Assembly: GCA_963682025.1 (NCBI GenBank)
Contig: OY821517.1
Coordinates: 340,490,196-340,554,195 of the forward strand
From: Cordilura impudica
Lineage: Eukaryota > Arthropoda > Insecta > Diptera > Scathophagidae
Direction: 5' to 3'
Length of the DNA stretch: 64,000 nt
Shown here: positions 46,134-57,624 of the stretch, piece after piece
How the letters are laid out: each line of letters opens with the position of its first letter
How positions within the stretch are numbered: position 1 is the stretch's first letter
Notes under the pieces: generated by a model
Seen by the model: the letters and a program-made list of their open reading frames with translations, nothing else
Told to the model about the DNA's origin: nothing
Database searches by the model: none
Position numbers and translations under genes: made by a program

Positions 46134-48312
46134 TACTGAAAAGTTATTAATATCTTCTGAATGGCAATATTTTTTTTTAAATGTAATCATTTTTAAATGT
46201 AAACATATTTGGTGTTTTTTTTTGGAATTTCAATTTGTGTTTAACGAATAAAATTTATATATTAAAGATGCAATTGATGTCTTCTAAATTTAAAATTATT
46301 ATTTCCGACGTTTTGATATGATTTTCTGAAATTCAATTATATTTTCTAATTCACAATTGGAAATTTTACTTCCAGTTTTTAGAATTGATATTTTCTAAAA
46401 TTTGAATGGAAAATTTAAATTTTGTATTTATGTGAATAATAATGCTTTAGTAATTATAAACAATTTTTAAAAATTAGATGTAAACGCAATCAGATATTTT
46501 GTAGGTAAAGCAGAATAATAATTCTATATAACTATGTAGAACTGTTTTGAAAGCAAAAAACTCATTGATGAACTCGGTAACTCTATTTTGTAAAGACAAC
46601 AAAAAGTTAACATGCCAAACTTATGTTCATATTTGTAAAAGAATAATGAAAAAACATATGAAATAAAAGACCAGCCCGTGTATACTTTTAACATTGTTCT
46701 GTATGATATCTAGTTGAAAATATTGACATTCATGTTAAAATAGAAATAACTATTGCAAGGCTAATTAGAACAAACAAAAATTGTGGCGCCATCTACTGTG
46801 GCATAGTCACGCTGAGCAAAATGAAGTGACATTGTGTTAATGCAAAAGAAATGTATTTTCCCCACAATAAAATTTTGCAGAATTTTATGTAAATAAAATA
46901 ATATACCGACTTATTTCTAACATGCAGTTGTTATGGATATACATATATAATATATGAATATATGAATAATACAAATATTATTATTTGTATTATTTAATAT
47001 TTATACATAAAATTTTTTTTTTGCTATATGTACATTGTTTTTTTTTATTAACAACTAGGTATTTTAGCATTATTTGCTTTAGATGTTGGTGAATTTTTAC
47101 TCCCTTTATATTAACTCGTAGTGTCTGCTTGTCGAAAAAATTTTGGATCGATTTTAACCCCTTTCCCGTGACCCATTCGATCTGGGTCAGGCAGGCTAGT
47201 GGTAATAACAGAAATGATCTAAAAAATTTTTAGAGTGATGCCAAAACAATGAAAACTTTTAAATTTTTCTACCAGAGTTAATAAAAAAATGTACAAAGGG
47301 TTAGTTTTTATTATATTATTACCACAGCGACCACAAAAACAACAAGTCCAGCTATGACAACAACACAATATTTAGAATAACAACAAGAACAATATAGAAA
47401 CATCATATTTTTAATTTTTTTTTTAATTTTTCAGAGATTTCCCTGGACCTGTTCCACCGATTTTAATGATTTTTGAAATGGAAATCTTCCCATGAATTTG
47501 GTGAATCATTCTCATTTAAAATGATCACTGTAGCTGCACTATTCAGGGCGTGATCGTGACAAGAACAACATAGAAAATTATATTTTTTCAACTAAAAAAA
47601 GTTCTCGGGCCCTGATTCACCGATTTGAACGATTTTAAATAACAAACTTTTCAGGATGTTAATGAATCATTTTTTATGTCAACGAGCACCCTAGCTGCCC
47701 GATTTATGCCGTCATCGTGATTTCCACAGACGGACAGACGGACAGGCGGACAGACGGACAGACGGACATCGCTATATCAACTCCGGTTGTTATAAGAATC
47801 ACAAATATATATATTTTATGGGGTCCAAAATTTTTTTTCTAATTATTACAAACGGAATGACAAACTTATATATACCCTCTGCACACTGGAGTGGACGGTA
47901 TAAAAATATTTAGTAATTGAAAAGTTATAACTTTTTATACTGACATGTGCCCATTCCAATATGATAAATAATAATTGTGGAAAATGAATTTGGTTTTGTT
48001 GTTCAAACAATACATTTAACAAATGCTGATGTTTTTTTCGCATAATTTCTATTTCAGTTTGTGCTTTTTTCATTTTTGATGTATAATATAATTATAAAAT
48101 CTGTTCCTTTTTAGAATTTTCCATATTTCCATTTTCCTATTGTTTTGCTTATTTTTGGTATTTCTAGTTTATATGTTTTATGTTAATCAGCTGTTTATTG
48201 TTGCGGAAACAAAATCTCACAAAATGTCAAAAAAGTTAGATGTAAACGGTATAGATTTTGAAATAGATTTCAACTAAAATCTACAAGTTTTTACTCAGAT
48301 GTAAACGCACTA

Positions 48313-48668
48313 TAAGAGTTCATATTCTTTTAGTTGTTGCAAAAAAAAAACAACGTTTTCGGTGACCACCAGTAGTGGTCAAAACGTTTGGAACTGAGAT
48401 CGTATTTTAACTTTTCATTGATTAATTTTCTCCATTCACATTTCGTTACTAAAATTTATTTTTTTCATGTCAAGAAAAAAAAAACAAATTCCGTTAAAGC
48501 AAAACAACAAAAAATTAATTTTAAAAAAGTATTCAAAAAGCAGCTGTTTTAAACATTTGCAACTTACTCTTAACTATACTATTATTAGGAAATAACGATA
48601 ATCGCATTCTTTGTATTAATTCGTGATTTAGATCTTTGCATTTTATTAGAAAACTTTTCATAATTATT
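48313..48668. other. Unassigned spacer
   Basis: AT-rich with no supported gene. The short minus-strand frame at 48533-48721 is not recognisable. Confidence 0.4.
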
Positions 48669-48983
48669 GATGTGTAAACAGCTACGCGCTCAGGGAGGTA
48701 AAAAGCTATTTCACAATACAATCACAAAATCAGCCTAAGGAAAAAACGGTGTGAGGAATATGTAAGTGTATTAGTGCAAAGATTATGATTTAAATTTATT
48801 TAGCTGATTCAACAACCAACGGAAAGCGCCATGAAAATATAGCAAACAACTGCAAACATCAAATATAACAACCATAGCAGTTGCTTGCTACACATAGATG
48901 GCGCTTACTGTTTGATTTTAATTGATGTGTAAATAGATGTTTACACATCTCCCCTGTGATCGGACTCACATAGTTTTTTTTTT
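48669..48983 (+). repeat. Rep-C copy 5, unexpanded
   Basis: It starts GATGTGTAAACAGCTACGCG, carries the complement of the GATTGTATTGTGAAATAG segment, CAACTGCAAACATC, GATGGCGCTTACTGTTTGAT and AGATGTTTACACATCTCCCC, and ends CGGACTCACAT before a T-run. It has no microsatellite core. At 315 bases it matches copy 1 in being unexpanded. Confidence 0.7.
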
Positions 48984-49045
48984 GCTATAAGAGTTTTAAT
49001 AAGATATTGGAAGCATTAACATCGTAAGAATTACTTTTGTGAAAA

Positions 49046-50697
49046 ATGGCAGGAAACAATTACAATTCTGATTTCAAGATCAAACTTTTAAATGACTTAA
49101 AAAATGGACTTTCTCAAAAAGACATTTCCTTAAAATATTCCGTTCGAAAATAAACAATTTGTCGCATTATTAATAGTGGTATAATCCAACTCACAAAGGA
49201 GAAAGACCCCGTATTACTACTGTAAGAGGAGATAGATGATAGATGCCAGTCTTTCCACCAATAAAAGAAGAGCCCGAGAATATGGTCTTAGAAGTTTTAG
49301 ATGTACAAAAAAAAAAACGGAAAATAATCTAACCCATAAAAACAAAGTTTTTATTAAAAATCTTTCTTTCCTTATGCATATGAGTTTTGAATATCTCCGT
49401 GACTGTGTGTGACTATCTTAAAATTAATCATTGGCCACAACAAGTCCATGAACAAAGTTTCAGATCCATCGGATGAGGGGAAGTGGGGTTTTAATCTCTC
49501 CGTGACTGTGCGTGACTATGTCAAAGTTAATCTTTTTTCACAGCAAGTCTATCGACCAAGTTTTAGATCGATCGGATAAGGGTAAATGGGTTTCAAATCA
49601 CTCCGTGACTGTACGTGACTGCGCGTGACTATGTCGAAGTTGATCTTTCTTTACAGCAAGTATATCGACCAAGTTTCAGATCGATCGGATGAGGGTAAAT
49701 GACATCTAGATCACTCCCTGACTGTGCGTGACCATGCGTGACTGTGCGTGACTAAGTCAAAGTTAATCTTTTTTTCACAGCAAGTGTATGGACCAAGTTT
49801 CAGATCGATCGGATGAGGGGAAATGGGTTTTAAATAACTCCGTGACTGTGCGTGACCATGCGTGACTGCGCGTGACTAAGTCAAAGTAAATCTTTTTTCA
49901 CAACAAGTGTATGGACCAAGTTTGAGATCAATCGGATGAGGGGAAATGACATTTAGATCAATCCGCGGCTGTGCGTGACCACGCGTGACTGGCCGTGACT
50001 ACCCTTAAATTAATCTGTAGTCACGACAAGACTATGGGCCAAGTTTCAGGTCAATTGGATAAGGGGGAATGGGGTCCACACATGGCAGACAGACAGACAG
50101 TGGGTATGAGTTAAAAGAAAGAGTTTAAAAGTAGAAAAGCTCGGCTTAACTTTGCCCGCACCCATTTAAATTGAACTCAACAGCAATGGAAGAATGTACT
50201 ATGGTCCGATGAGTCCAAACTCAAACTCCGGGGTTTAGGACGACCACGAGATGAAAATTTTAATACCAGATACACAACCGCCACAGTAAAGCAAGGAGGT
50301 GGAAACATTATTCACCGGATTACTAATACAATGACGGCCACAATATATACAGACCTTCTAAGCTCAGTTATGCTACAATATGCTGATTGGGAAATGCCCC
50401 TTTCATGGACATTCCAGCACGTTAACGATATGGTTGAAGGAAAATATATAACGATATGTTTGGAGGAAAATAATATCAGTGTCATGTCGTGGCCGCCACA
50501 ATCTCCCGATCTCAACCCGATTGAGAACATGTGGATGATTGCAAAACGGTAATGGTAATAATGGTAATAAAGTATTCCGAAATGGTGATGAACTTTTCGC
50601 CGAGTTGGAAAAGCGGTGGAATGAATTTCCCTCAATAGCCTCAATGCCTAAAAGATGTTGAGGTAATAAAAATAACGGCTATGCTACAAAATACTGA
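49046..50697 (+). pseudogene. Tc1-like DD34E transposase, split and broken
   Basis: The N-terminal part (from 49046) reads MAGNNYNSDFKIKLLNDLKN then GLSQKDISLKYSVRK, a helix-turn-helix segment, then a stop and frameshifts through HKGERPR and ENMVLEVL-type sequence to about 49374. After a 0.8 kb insertion it resumes at about 50163 with TQQQWKNVLWSDESKLKLRG (first catalytic Asp), TVKQGGGNI, TFQHVNDMV (second Asp), WPPQSPDLNPIENMW (catalytic Glu) and a worn C-terminus ending NNGYATKY and a stop at 50695. The order and spacing match Tc1-like transposases. At least three lesions plus the insertion rule out function. Confidence 0.8.
49375..50162 (+). repeat. GTGACTGTGCGTGAC minisatellite inserted in Tc1
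   Basis: Six units of about 105-123 bases start near 49394, 49501, 49602, 49717, 49840 and 49961. Each has CTCCGTGACTGTGCGTGAC, then CAAAGTTAATCTTTTTTCAC, then ACCAAGTTTCAGATCGATCG and GGATGAGGGGAAATG. Inside the units the CGTGACTGTG word itself multiplies from one to four copies, so units lengthen rightward. The array is followed by GGCAGACAGACAGACAGTGG and CTCGGCTTAACTTTGCCCGC, which look like the tail of an interspersed element. It is markedly more GC-rich than its surroundings. Confidence 0.8.
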
Positions 50698-50714
50698 ATA
50701 TTGAAATCAATTTT

Positions 50715-51482
50715 TATACCCTATACCACTATATGGTTTGGGTATAATGACTTTGTGCTGCTGTTTGTAACAACCAAAAATATTTGACCTAGACCCATCT
50801 TTAATTATACCGATCGAATCAGAATCACTTTCTGAGTTGATTTAACAATGTCCGTCCGTCCGTCTGTGTGTCCATGTAAAGCTTGTAATCAAACTGCAGG
50901 TCGGAAATGTGAATATATTTTGATGAAATTTGGTATATAAGCTTTTATCGGCCATGGGATGAACGCTATTGAAACTGGTGAGGATCGGTCCATGTTCAGA
51001 CCTAGCCCCCATACAAATTACCCATATGAAATCGACATAAATTGCCATAAGATCCAAATTGTCATATACATTTTACTCAAATTGGGTTTGTATGCGTTCA
51101 TTACATCCACTAATGAGTAGTCCAAAAATGATCCCTTTGACCCCATACAGAGCTGCTTGCCGATCTACACTTAAATCTATTAAAAAACAAAAATATTGCA
51201 CTGATTCTTCTCAAATTTTGTTTGTATATATTTTTGCAAAATACAAGAGACTTTACCAAACATGATCAGGATCGGTCCATTTTTGGACCTAGTCCCTTTA
51301 TAGATATAGCATCCGATATGAACTTTTTCATATCTGCAGCCAAAAAAATTAATAAAAATCCCACTCAAATTTGGTTTTTGCTTATTTTCAATGTCCAGTT
51401 AGTTGGGCCTAAGAGATAGGGTTTCTAAACGCATGGGTATCGTATAGTCGGTCTAGACCGACTATAATTTTCTTACTTGTTT
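50715..51482 (+). mobile_element. DINE-A copy 9, full length
   Basis: It starts TATACCCTATACCACTATAT and has a short CCGTCCGTCCGTCTGTG core. It ends with AGTCGGTCTAGACCGACT and TTTTCTTACTTGTTT. It lies 18 bases after the stop codon of the Tc1-like relic, so it inserted in that element's 3' flank. It is very close to copy 5 in sequence. Confidence 0.8.
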
Positions 51483-51944
51483 GATTTATATAATAATGTT
51501 TTGAACACTTGGATTAAACTAATTTTGTTAAACTTAATTTTTTTATTGTTGTAAATTTATGAATATTTTTGTTTTTTAACTGAATTTAAGAAAAAAATAA
51601 AAAACCTATGCTAGAAGTTTTTGTTAAAAAAAAAAATAAAGAATTAGGTAAAATGTGATTTTAGGTGCAAATATATTGAACACCACTGTACAAGCCTAAA
51701 AATTCATACGAAATCTAGAAATTTATATGTTGTTTTTAAATCATTTCTGTAACGTAAGTAAAAATGTTAACGATTAAAAAAGTAGTGAAGAAGAGTTGCT
51801 AGAAAAAGTACATCTAAAATTAAAATTCTCAAGCTGAGCAAAAATAAGAAAAAAAAATAATTTAGATGAATTAATGATTTATTTAGCAATTTATTATTCT
51901 TTTTCAATTTATTTAAGGTTTATTGACTTCAACAAATTTTATGT
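51483..51944. other. Unassigned AT-rich spacer
   Basis: Nothing recognisable on either strand. Confidence 0.4.
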
Positions 51945-52700
51945 AGGTAAAAAGAAGATAAAAACAGTATGAATCTTTGATACCCTCCACCCGTGTTCTG
52001 AACACATTATTTTAACCAAGGTTGTTAACACTAAAAGACCAAAAATGCTAGATTTCACATTATCATGGCTAGATTTTTTTTAATGATGTTTAAAATTAAT
52101 AAGATTATTATAAAAAGTATTTTCGTGGTTTTTTAATTGAAAGCAATTATTGATAAAATAAATATAAAAACATTCATACAATTAGATTCTTGTTTGTTTG
52201 TTTATCCGCGATGCATACAAATTTTTGCTTGCTTGAACATTTAGACGCACAAAAAAATAAACAACGAGCAAACCAAAATATGTATGCATCGCTAATACAT
52301 ATACACACATCCACACATGTTATGTTGTGTATAAACATACTTCACTATGTTTAGATTTTATATGAAATCTTATTGGAGTATTTCTACAGTTTCATATGTC
52401 ATTCCTCACCTATTTGGTCTAGAGGCTCCGAATGCAATATCAAGCTGCTGCCTGTTATGAAGAACATTTTAAGCCTAAGTAGTATTATGACCTACTCGAC
52501 CTATTGGGGGCAGGAGAATGTTTCCAAGAGACAGGCAGATAGACAGACGGGCGGACATCGCCAGAGCGACTTATAATAAGGATAATTTTATAAGGATCAA
52601 GAATATATCGCATATGAGGTCTCCGTAATTTATTTCGATGAGTTACAAACAGATTGACAAACTGAGTACTGGTGTACTGTAATAGTGAAAGCCTTGCAAC
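51945..52700 (-). mobile_element. DINE-G copy 1
   Basis: Complement orientation. It begins with a worn tip and GAATCTTTGATACCCTCCAC, then CCGTGTTCTGAACACATTAT and AACCAAGGTTGTTAACACTA shared with the copies at 57616 and 60326. Near 52530-52565 it has AGACAGACGGGCGGACATCG, and it closes with the GAGTTACAAACAGATTGACA region. The terminal TATACCC is worn. No coding capacity. Confidence 0.6.
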
Positions 52701-52839
52701 TTTGTCTGAGTTCATGAGTTATTATTGTGTGTAGTCGGCACCTTCTATACAAAAAAAAAAAAAATATGAAGTACTATGAAAATGACAGTCGTGAAACTTT
52801 TGAAAAGTACATTAATTACCTATGTGAGTATGCGTGTAA

Positions 52840-53410
52840 TATATGGGTGGAATCACCAAAATCTAAAATTGCCAAAATCGAAAATCGCGAAACCAAAAAT
52901 GGCCAAAATCAAAAATCGCAAAAAAAAAATCTCCAAAATCAAAAATCTCCAGAAACCAAAAATTATCAAAGTCAAAAATCGAAAACCGCAAATACCAAAA
53001 ATAGCCAAAAACAAAAATCACCAAAATTAAAAATTGCCATAACCGAAAGTCGCGATTAATCAAAATCGCCAAAATAAAAAGTAGTTAAAAGTCGCCAAAA
53101 TCAAAAATCACAGAAAACAAAAAACACAAGCCAAAAATTGATTAAATTCAAAAATCGCAAAAATCAAAAATCGCAAAAAACAAAAATCGCCAAAATCGAA
53201 AATAGCAACAACAAAAAAATATATAAAAATCACCAAAGCCAAAAATCGCCAAAGCCGAGAATCGCGAACAACAATAATCGCCAAAATCAAAAATTGCCAA
53301 AACCGAAAACCGCGAAAAAAATATAATCGCCAAAGGCAAAAATAGCCAAAATAAATTTCGCCAAAAACTAAAATTGCAAAAACAAAAAGCGACCAGTCAG
53401 AAATGACCAA
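52840..53410. repeat. AAAATCGCCAA minisatellite
   Basis: About 570 bases of 10-12-base words such as AAAATCGCCAAAATCAAAA and AAAAATCGCGAAAACC. Translation gives Lys/Asn/Gln-rich or Phe/Trp-rich frames on the two strands, none credible as a gene. A smaller block in the opposite sense lies at 25465-25565. Confidence 0.8.
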
Positions 53411-53499
53411 AAATAAATAAAATGATTACGATGGGTGTAGCGAAGCTCATCGGGTTACTGATAGTAGCTAGTATTATATACACAAGCACAGATATGATT

Positions 53500-54965
53500 A
53501 ACTAGTTAGTTTTCATTAAATTTTAAAATACAGATCATAACTATGCTTAATTTTTATTTAACTTTATTTTTATTTAACAAAATAATTATTTTAATAATCA
53601 CGGTTACTTTATACTGAACTTCAATCAGAAAGCAGATATTTTATTAATTGTGGTAACTTTTATTTTTACATTAAATTTCAAGGTAATGATTTAAATAATC
53701 GTTTATCGCGGTTACTTCTTATGGAATTATAATTGAAAGCAGCATTTGAGATTACTTTTATTCACAAAAAAATGGCTACTTTTTATTTAACTTTAAATTA
53801 AATAACACATTGTTGAAAAATTATGGTTACTTTTATTTTAATATTAAATTTCAAAGTACAGATTTGAATAATTGTGGTTATTTTTTATTCCAATATAGTT
53901 TTGAATATTCGTGGTTACTGTTCATTCAATTTTAAATACATAAGCTTAGGTCTCGATAATTGTGGTTACTTTTTATTTGACTTTAAATTCAAAACACATA
54001 TTGAAGTAATTTTTATAGTGATTACCTTTATTCAACTTCAAATTTCGAAGCATATATATATATGAATATTGTTGTTAATTTTTATTCTACTTCTACATAC
54101 TCGTATCTTAATAATGGTTATTTTTATTTAACTTTAGATTTGAATAATCGTGGTTACTTTTTATTTAATTTTAACTTCAATACGCATATCTAGGAAATTG
54201 TTTATCGTGATTGTTCAACTTCAAATATTAAAGCATAGATATGAAAAACGTGGTTACTTCTTATTCAACTTTAATCCAAAAGCAGACATTTAAATAAATG
54301 CAGTTGGGCCAATTGAAACTTGTAGTATAGCCTTGAATAATCGTGGTAACTTTTAATTCGACTTCAAATTTCAAGTCATAGTTTGCTTTTACTACATTTC
54401 AAAAGCATATATTTAAATTATCATGGATCATTTTCATCCAACTTGAAATAGAAAAACTCAGATCTGAATAACTGCGGCCACTTTTAATTTTAGATTACAA
54501 AGCATAAATTTAAATTATCGTGGTTTCTTGTTTTACAATTTTAACTTCAAAATCAGAGATTTAAGTAATCATAAATACTTTTCATTACATTTTTTATCCA
54601 AAGGCTCAGACTTGAATAATTATGGACCCATTTTATCCAGTTTTGAATAGAAATACTCAGATCTGAATGACTTCGGTTGCTTTTTATAACTTTAGATTAC
54701 AAAGCACAAATTTGAATTATCGTTTTTTAAGTTTTAAGTTCGAAAGGAGAGATTTTAATAATTTAATTTGTTTCGGGTCAAGTGAAACTTGTAGTACAGA
54801 TTTGAATTGTAACATATGAACATAAATTTTAAATTTCAAAGTAAATATTTTTCAATCGTGGTTACTTTTTATTTAAATTATAATCCATTTGATTAATTGT
54901 GGTAAATTTTATTCAACTTTAGATTAGAATAATCGTCGTTACTTTTTGTTTTTTTTATTTAAATA
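53500..54965. repeat. Degenerate 45-60-base tandem repeat, GAATAATCGTGGTTACTTTT unit
   Basis: The words GAATAATCGTGGTTACTTTT and ATTCAACTTTAAATTTCAAA recur over nearly 1.5 kb, for example near 53594, 53643, 53694, 53865, 53907, 53955 and 54150, with 45-60-base spacing and heavy drift. It lies directly upstream of the neprilysin transmembrane exon and, by gene structure, probably within the preceding intron. No open frame of note. Confidence 0.7.
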
Positions 54966-55069
54966 AAAAAAAAAAAAAAACACAGATTTAAACAAATTTA
55001 AATTTCTCTAAGAAAAGACGATTTTAATGATATTTACTTATTAATTTTTTTCTATTTTTTTCGTTTCAG

Positions 55070-55203
55070 AAATCCAAATTGGTGGAGAAGACGCACAACT
55101 TTGGAAAGATGTCTGACATTGGTATCAATCATCGCTTGTATAGCAGTAATTGGTTTAGTAAGCGGTTTGGTGTTTGTCCTGCTAACAAATCATATGACTG
55201 AGG
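55070..55203 (+). CDS. Neprilysin-like (M13) gene: transmembrane exon
   Basis: An acceptor TTTTTTCGTTTCAG precedes the exon and a GTAAGT donor follows. After one base finishing an upstream codon it encodes NPNWWRRRTTLERCLTLVS, then ACIAVIGLVSGLVFVLL and TNHMTE, and ends on the first base of a codon. A short basic cytoplasmic segment followed by a ~25-residue hydrophobic span is the type II signal anchor expected near the N-terminus of neprilysin-family enzymes, placing the catalytic domain outside the cell. The exon joins in frame to 61593 (G+AA gives Glu). The first coding exon, bearing the start codon, was not found in the 15 kb upstream. Confidence 0.85.
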
Positions 55204-55236
55204 GTAAGTTTATTAGAATAAAAAAAATAAATTAAA

Positions 55237-55606
55237 TTAAAAATTACACTAGTTAACAAATTCAAACAATTTTTCTGTATCTGGTGTGTGAATGGGTAGA
55301 CTATCAATTTTGGAGTACTGAATTCACTGGAAAATTCAGAATTCTGAGATATTCTAAACCAAAAGTGCAAAAATGCTTTTTTTATGATGTATGATTTTCA
55401 CTGATGAAATGTATGTTCAAAATTGCTGTTGTGGTCATATAATTACAACTACATATAGAACTTTTTACATCAATAAATATATTATGAGCATTATTATAGT
55501 ATGAGTTTTATTAACTACGAGTAACGTATGAGAAATATTTTATTAAATTTGTTTATGTAAACCACGAGGAACCCAAATTAACGAATACTATCGCGATTCG
55601 AAGTCG
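55237..55606. repeat. K repeat copy 1, in neprilysin intron
   Basis: It matches 58322-59065 in the same orientation: AAAATTACACTAGTTAACAA, the GAAATGTATGTTCAAAATT region, ATAGAACTTTTTACATCAA and CCAAATTAACGAATAC followed by GATTCGAAGTCG. It begins about 30 bases after the exon donor. It looks like a segmental duplication or an unclassified repeat; no coding frame. Confidence 0.6.
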
Positions 55607-55629
55607 AAACGAGCGAGAGTGTTAAATTC

Positions 55630-57624
55630 AAGGTTCAGAAAATACACACATGAAACATACAGTGTTCAGTTCAAAAGCAGCCAACACATATCTTTATTTT
55701 CATATCAATTATGTGCGTTTCTAAATTTTCTACGGCGCCCAACACAATCATGACTGTGTTCGTTTTAATATTTCGTTATTTACACGAACATTTTTCTATC
55801 ACGTATTTTTTGTTTCGATCACACATAAACCACACATATTGGAATGTTGCTTTATTTGAAGTTCGTGTTCTGGTACGTGTACTGAGAAAAAACAGAACAC
55901 GTATAATAAACAGGTTCGAGTTCAGTTATATTTTAAATTCGTGTTCTGGCTCGTGTACGGCGAAAAATTGAAACATCAATTCGCGATCTGATACACCCCG
56001 ATAAAAACGACGACTATTGTTTCAACCAAATTTATTAAAAGTTTATAGATCCTTTTTTATGACTTACGTTGCAAATTGTTTACAATTGTCAAATATTTTA
56101 AAATTTTATTGGCCATTTTTTTGTGATTTACGTTGAAATTATTTACAATTGTTTTTATTGACTGCTTTTTATTTTAATAAAAGATGGTAATAAAATACTT
56201 AAGACACAAAAACTGCACACTGCACTTAAATTTTTCTTGCAGGTTTCAATCAGACATGTAAATTTTTTCGTTTCGCTATTAAAAGTTGCGTATTTTTTAT
56301 AGCAAAACTTATTTCTGTTATTGCTTTCCAATTTTTTTAATTTTCATAAAATATTTGCAATTTACACAATAACACAATACACTTATAGATCACGATCCAA
56401 TGAAAACTGAACCACTTTTAATGAATAAATGACGCACGCACTCGCTATTTATTGCAAAATCAATTGCGTGAAATTGTAACACTTGCAAGCAATTGTAACG
56501 TAAGTCATAAAAAAGGGACAATAAAATATGAAAATTTTTTTTTGGTTTTTTTTTATTGATACTCATTGTGTTTTTACGCAAAAAATCCCAAAAAATCATT
56601 GAGAAAAGGATTGTGCATTGACACTAATTGGTTCGCAAATTAAGAGTGGGTGATTGTGTTTTTTATGATGCAAAATTTGTTTGTGCCTAAAGTTATTTGT
56701 TACAAAAAAAAAAAAAAAAATGTTTACAAAAGATCCTAACAACCAACAAGTGTGTATTTTATGCCGCAAAGTTGGGTTTTTCGTCTATGACTCTAATTGG
56801 TAGCGAAAATAGGGATGGGTAATGCAAAAAAACCTAACAACCAACAAGTGTAACTTTTATGATGCAAAATAGTTTTTGTGTCTTAAGTATTTTATTACCA
56901 TATTTTATTAAAATAAAAACCAGTCAATAAAAACAATTGTAAATAATTTCAACGTAAATCACAAAAAAATGGCCAATAAAATTTTAAAATATTTGACAAT
57001 TGTAAACAATTTGCAACGTAAGTCATACAAAAGGGTCAATAAAATTTTAATAAATTTGGTTGAAACAATTGTCGTCGTTTTTATCGGGGTGTATCAGATC
57101 GCGAATTGATGTTTCAATTTTTCGCAGTACACGAGCCAGAACACGAATTTAAAATATAACTGAACTCGAACCTGTTTATTGTAAATGTTCTATTTTTTCT
57201 TAGTACACGAGCCAGAACACGACTTAAAATATAACTGAACTCGAACCTGATTATTGTACATGTTCTGTTTTTTCTTAGTACACGAGCCAGAACACGACTT
57301 AAAATATAACTGAACTCGAACCTGTTTATTGTACATGTTCTTTTTTTTTCAGTACACGTACCATAACACGAACTTCAAATAAAGCAACACTCGAATCTGT
57401 GTAGTTTATGTGTGATCGAAACAAAAAGTACGTGATAGAAAAATGTTCGTGTAAATAACGAAATATTAAAACGAACACAGTCATGATGGTGTTGGGCACC
57501 GTAGAAAATTTAGAAACGCACATAATTGATATGAAAATAAAAATATGTGTGTGTTGGTCTAAGTTATGTTTGTTTACATATATGTACGAGTTTTTTATTC
57601 AGTGTGTGTTTTTTTCTGAACTCT
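55630..57624. mobile_element. Foldback (FB-like) element, 2 kb, in neprilysin intron
   Basis: Long inverted arms: 55630-~56230 pairs with ~56878-57624. Matching landmarks are AAGGTTCAGAAAATACACAC against its complement at the right end, AATTATGTGCGTTTCTAAAT, GTTCGTTTTAATATTTCGTT, TTCGCGATCTGATACACCCC and TTACGTTGCAAATTGTTTAC. The right arm contains three direct 74-76-base units (57127-57351) where the left arm has about one. Flanks GTTAAATTC and GATTAAATT share TTAAATT, suggesting a worn 8-9-base target duplication. Long TIRs with internal direct repeats and a 9-base duplication are features of FB elements. The ~650-base centre has no long frame. It inserted in the terminal hairpin of DINE-G copy 2. 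Confidence 0.75.

Larger units (their letters stand above)
44580..47902 (-). mobile_element. DINE-D copy 3, 3.3 kb, carrying a MITE
   Basis: It starts with the complement tip AACAAGTAAGAGTTTTAAAT and a hairpin in which CTGT has become CAGT (ATTCGGCAGTGCCGAAT). It ends near 47902 with CACACTGGAGTGGACGGTAT. It is collinear with copies 1 and 2, minus a ~70-base deletion after TTTTCTATTATT near 44750. It contains an E element (45265-46133) with a 489-base MITE inside. The core reads GACGGACAGGCGGACAGACG. Confidence 0.8.
44281..48310. mobile_element. TIR element (GTGCGTTTACATCT ends), split by DINE-D
   Basis: GTGCGTTTACATCTAAGCAA at 44281 is mirrored by TTTTTACTCAGATGTAAACG then CAC ending at 48310, with TA on both outer sides (44279-44280 and 48311-48312), as for Tc1/mariner-type MITEs. 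Without the inserted DINE-D copy 3 the element would be about 0.7 kb (44281-44579 plus 47903-48310). No transposase was found. Confidence 0.6.

Noticed and set aside
50312..50644. 110-codon minus-strand frame
   Set aside because: Shadow of the Tc1-like transposase read on the opposite strand.
52727..53410. Lys/Asn-rich and Phe/Trp-rich frames on both strands
   Set aside because: Translations of the AAAATCGCC minisatellite.
55900..55925. GGTTCGAGTTC resembling a tRNA B box
   Set aside because: It belongs to the foldback arm. No acceptor stem or A box lies at tRNA spacing.
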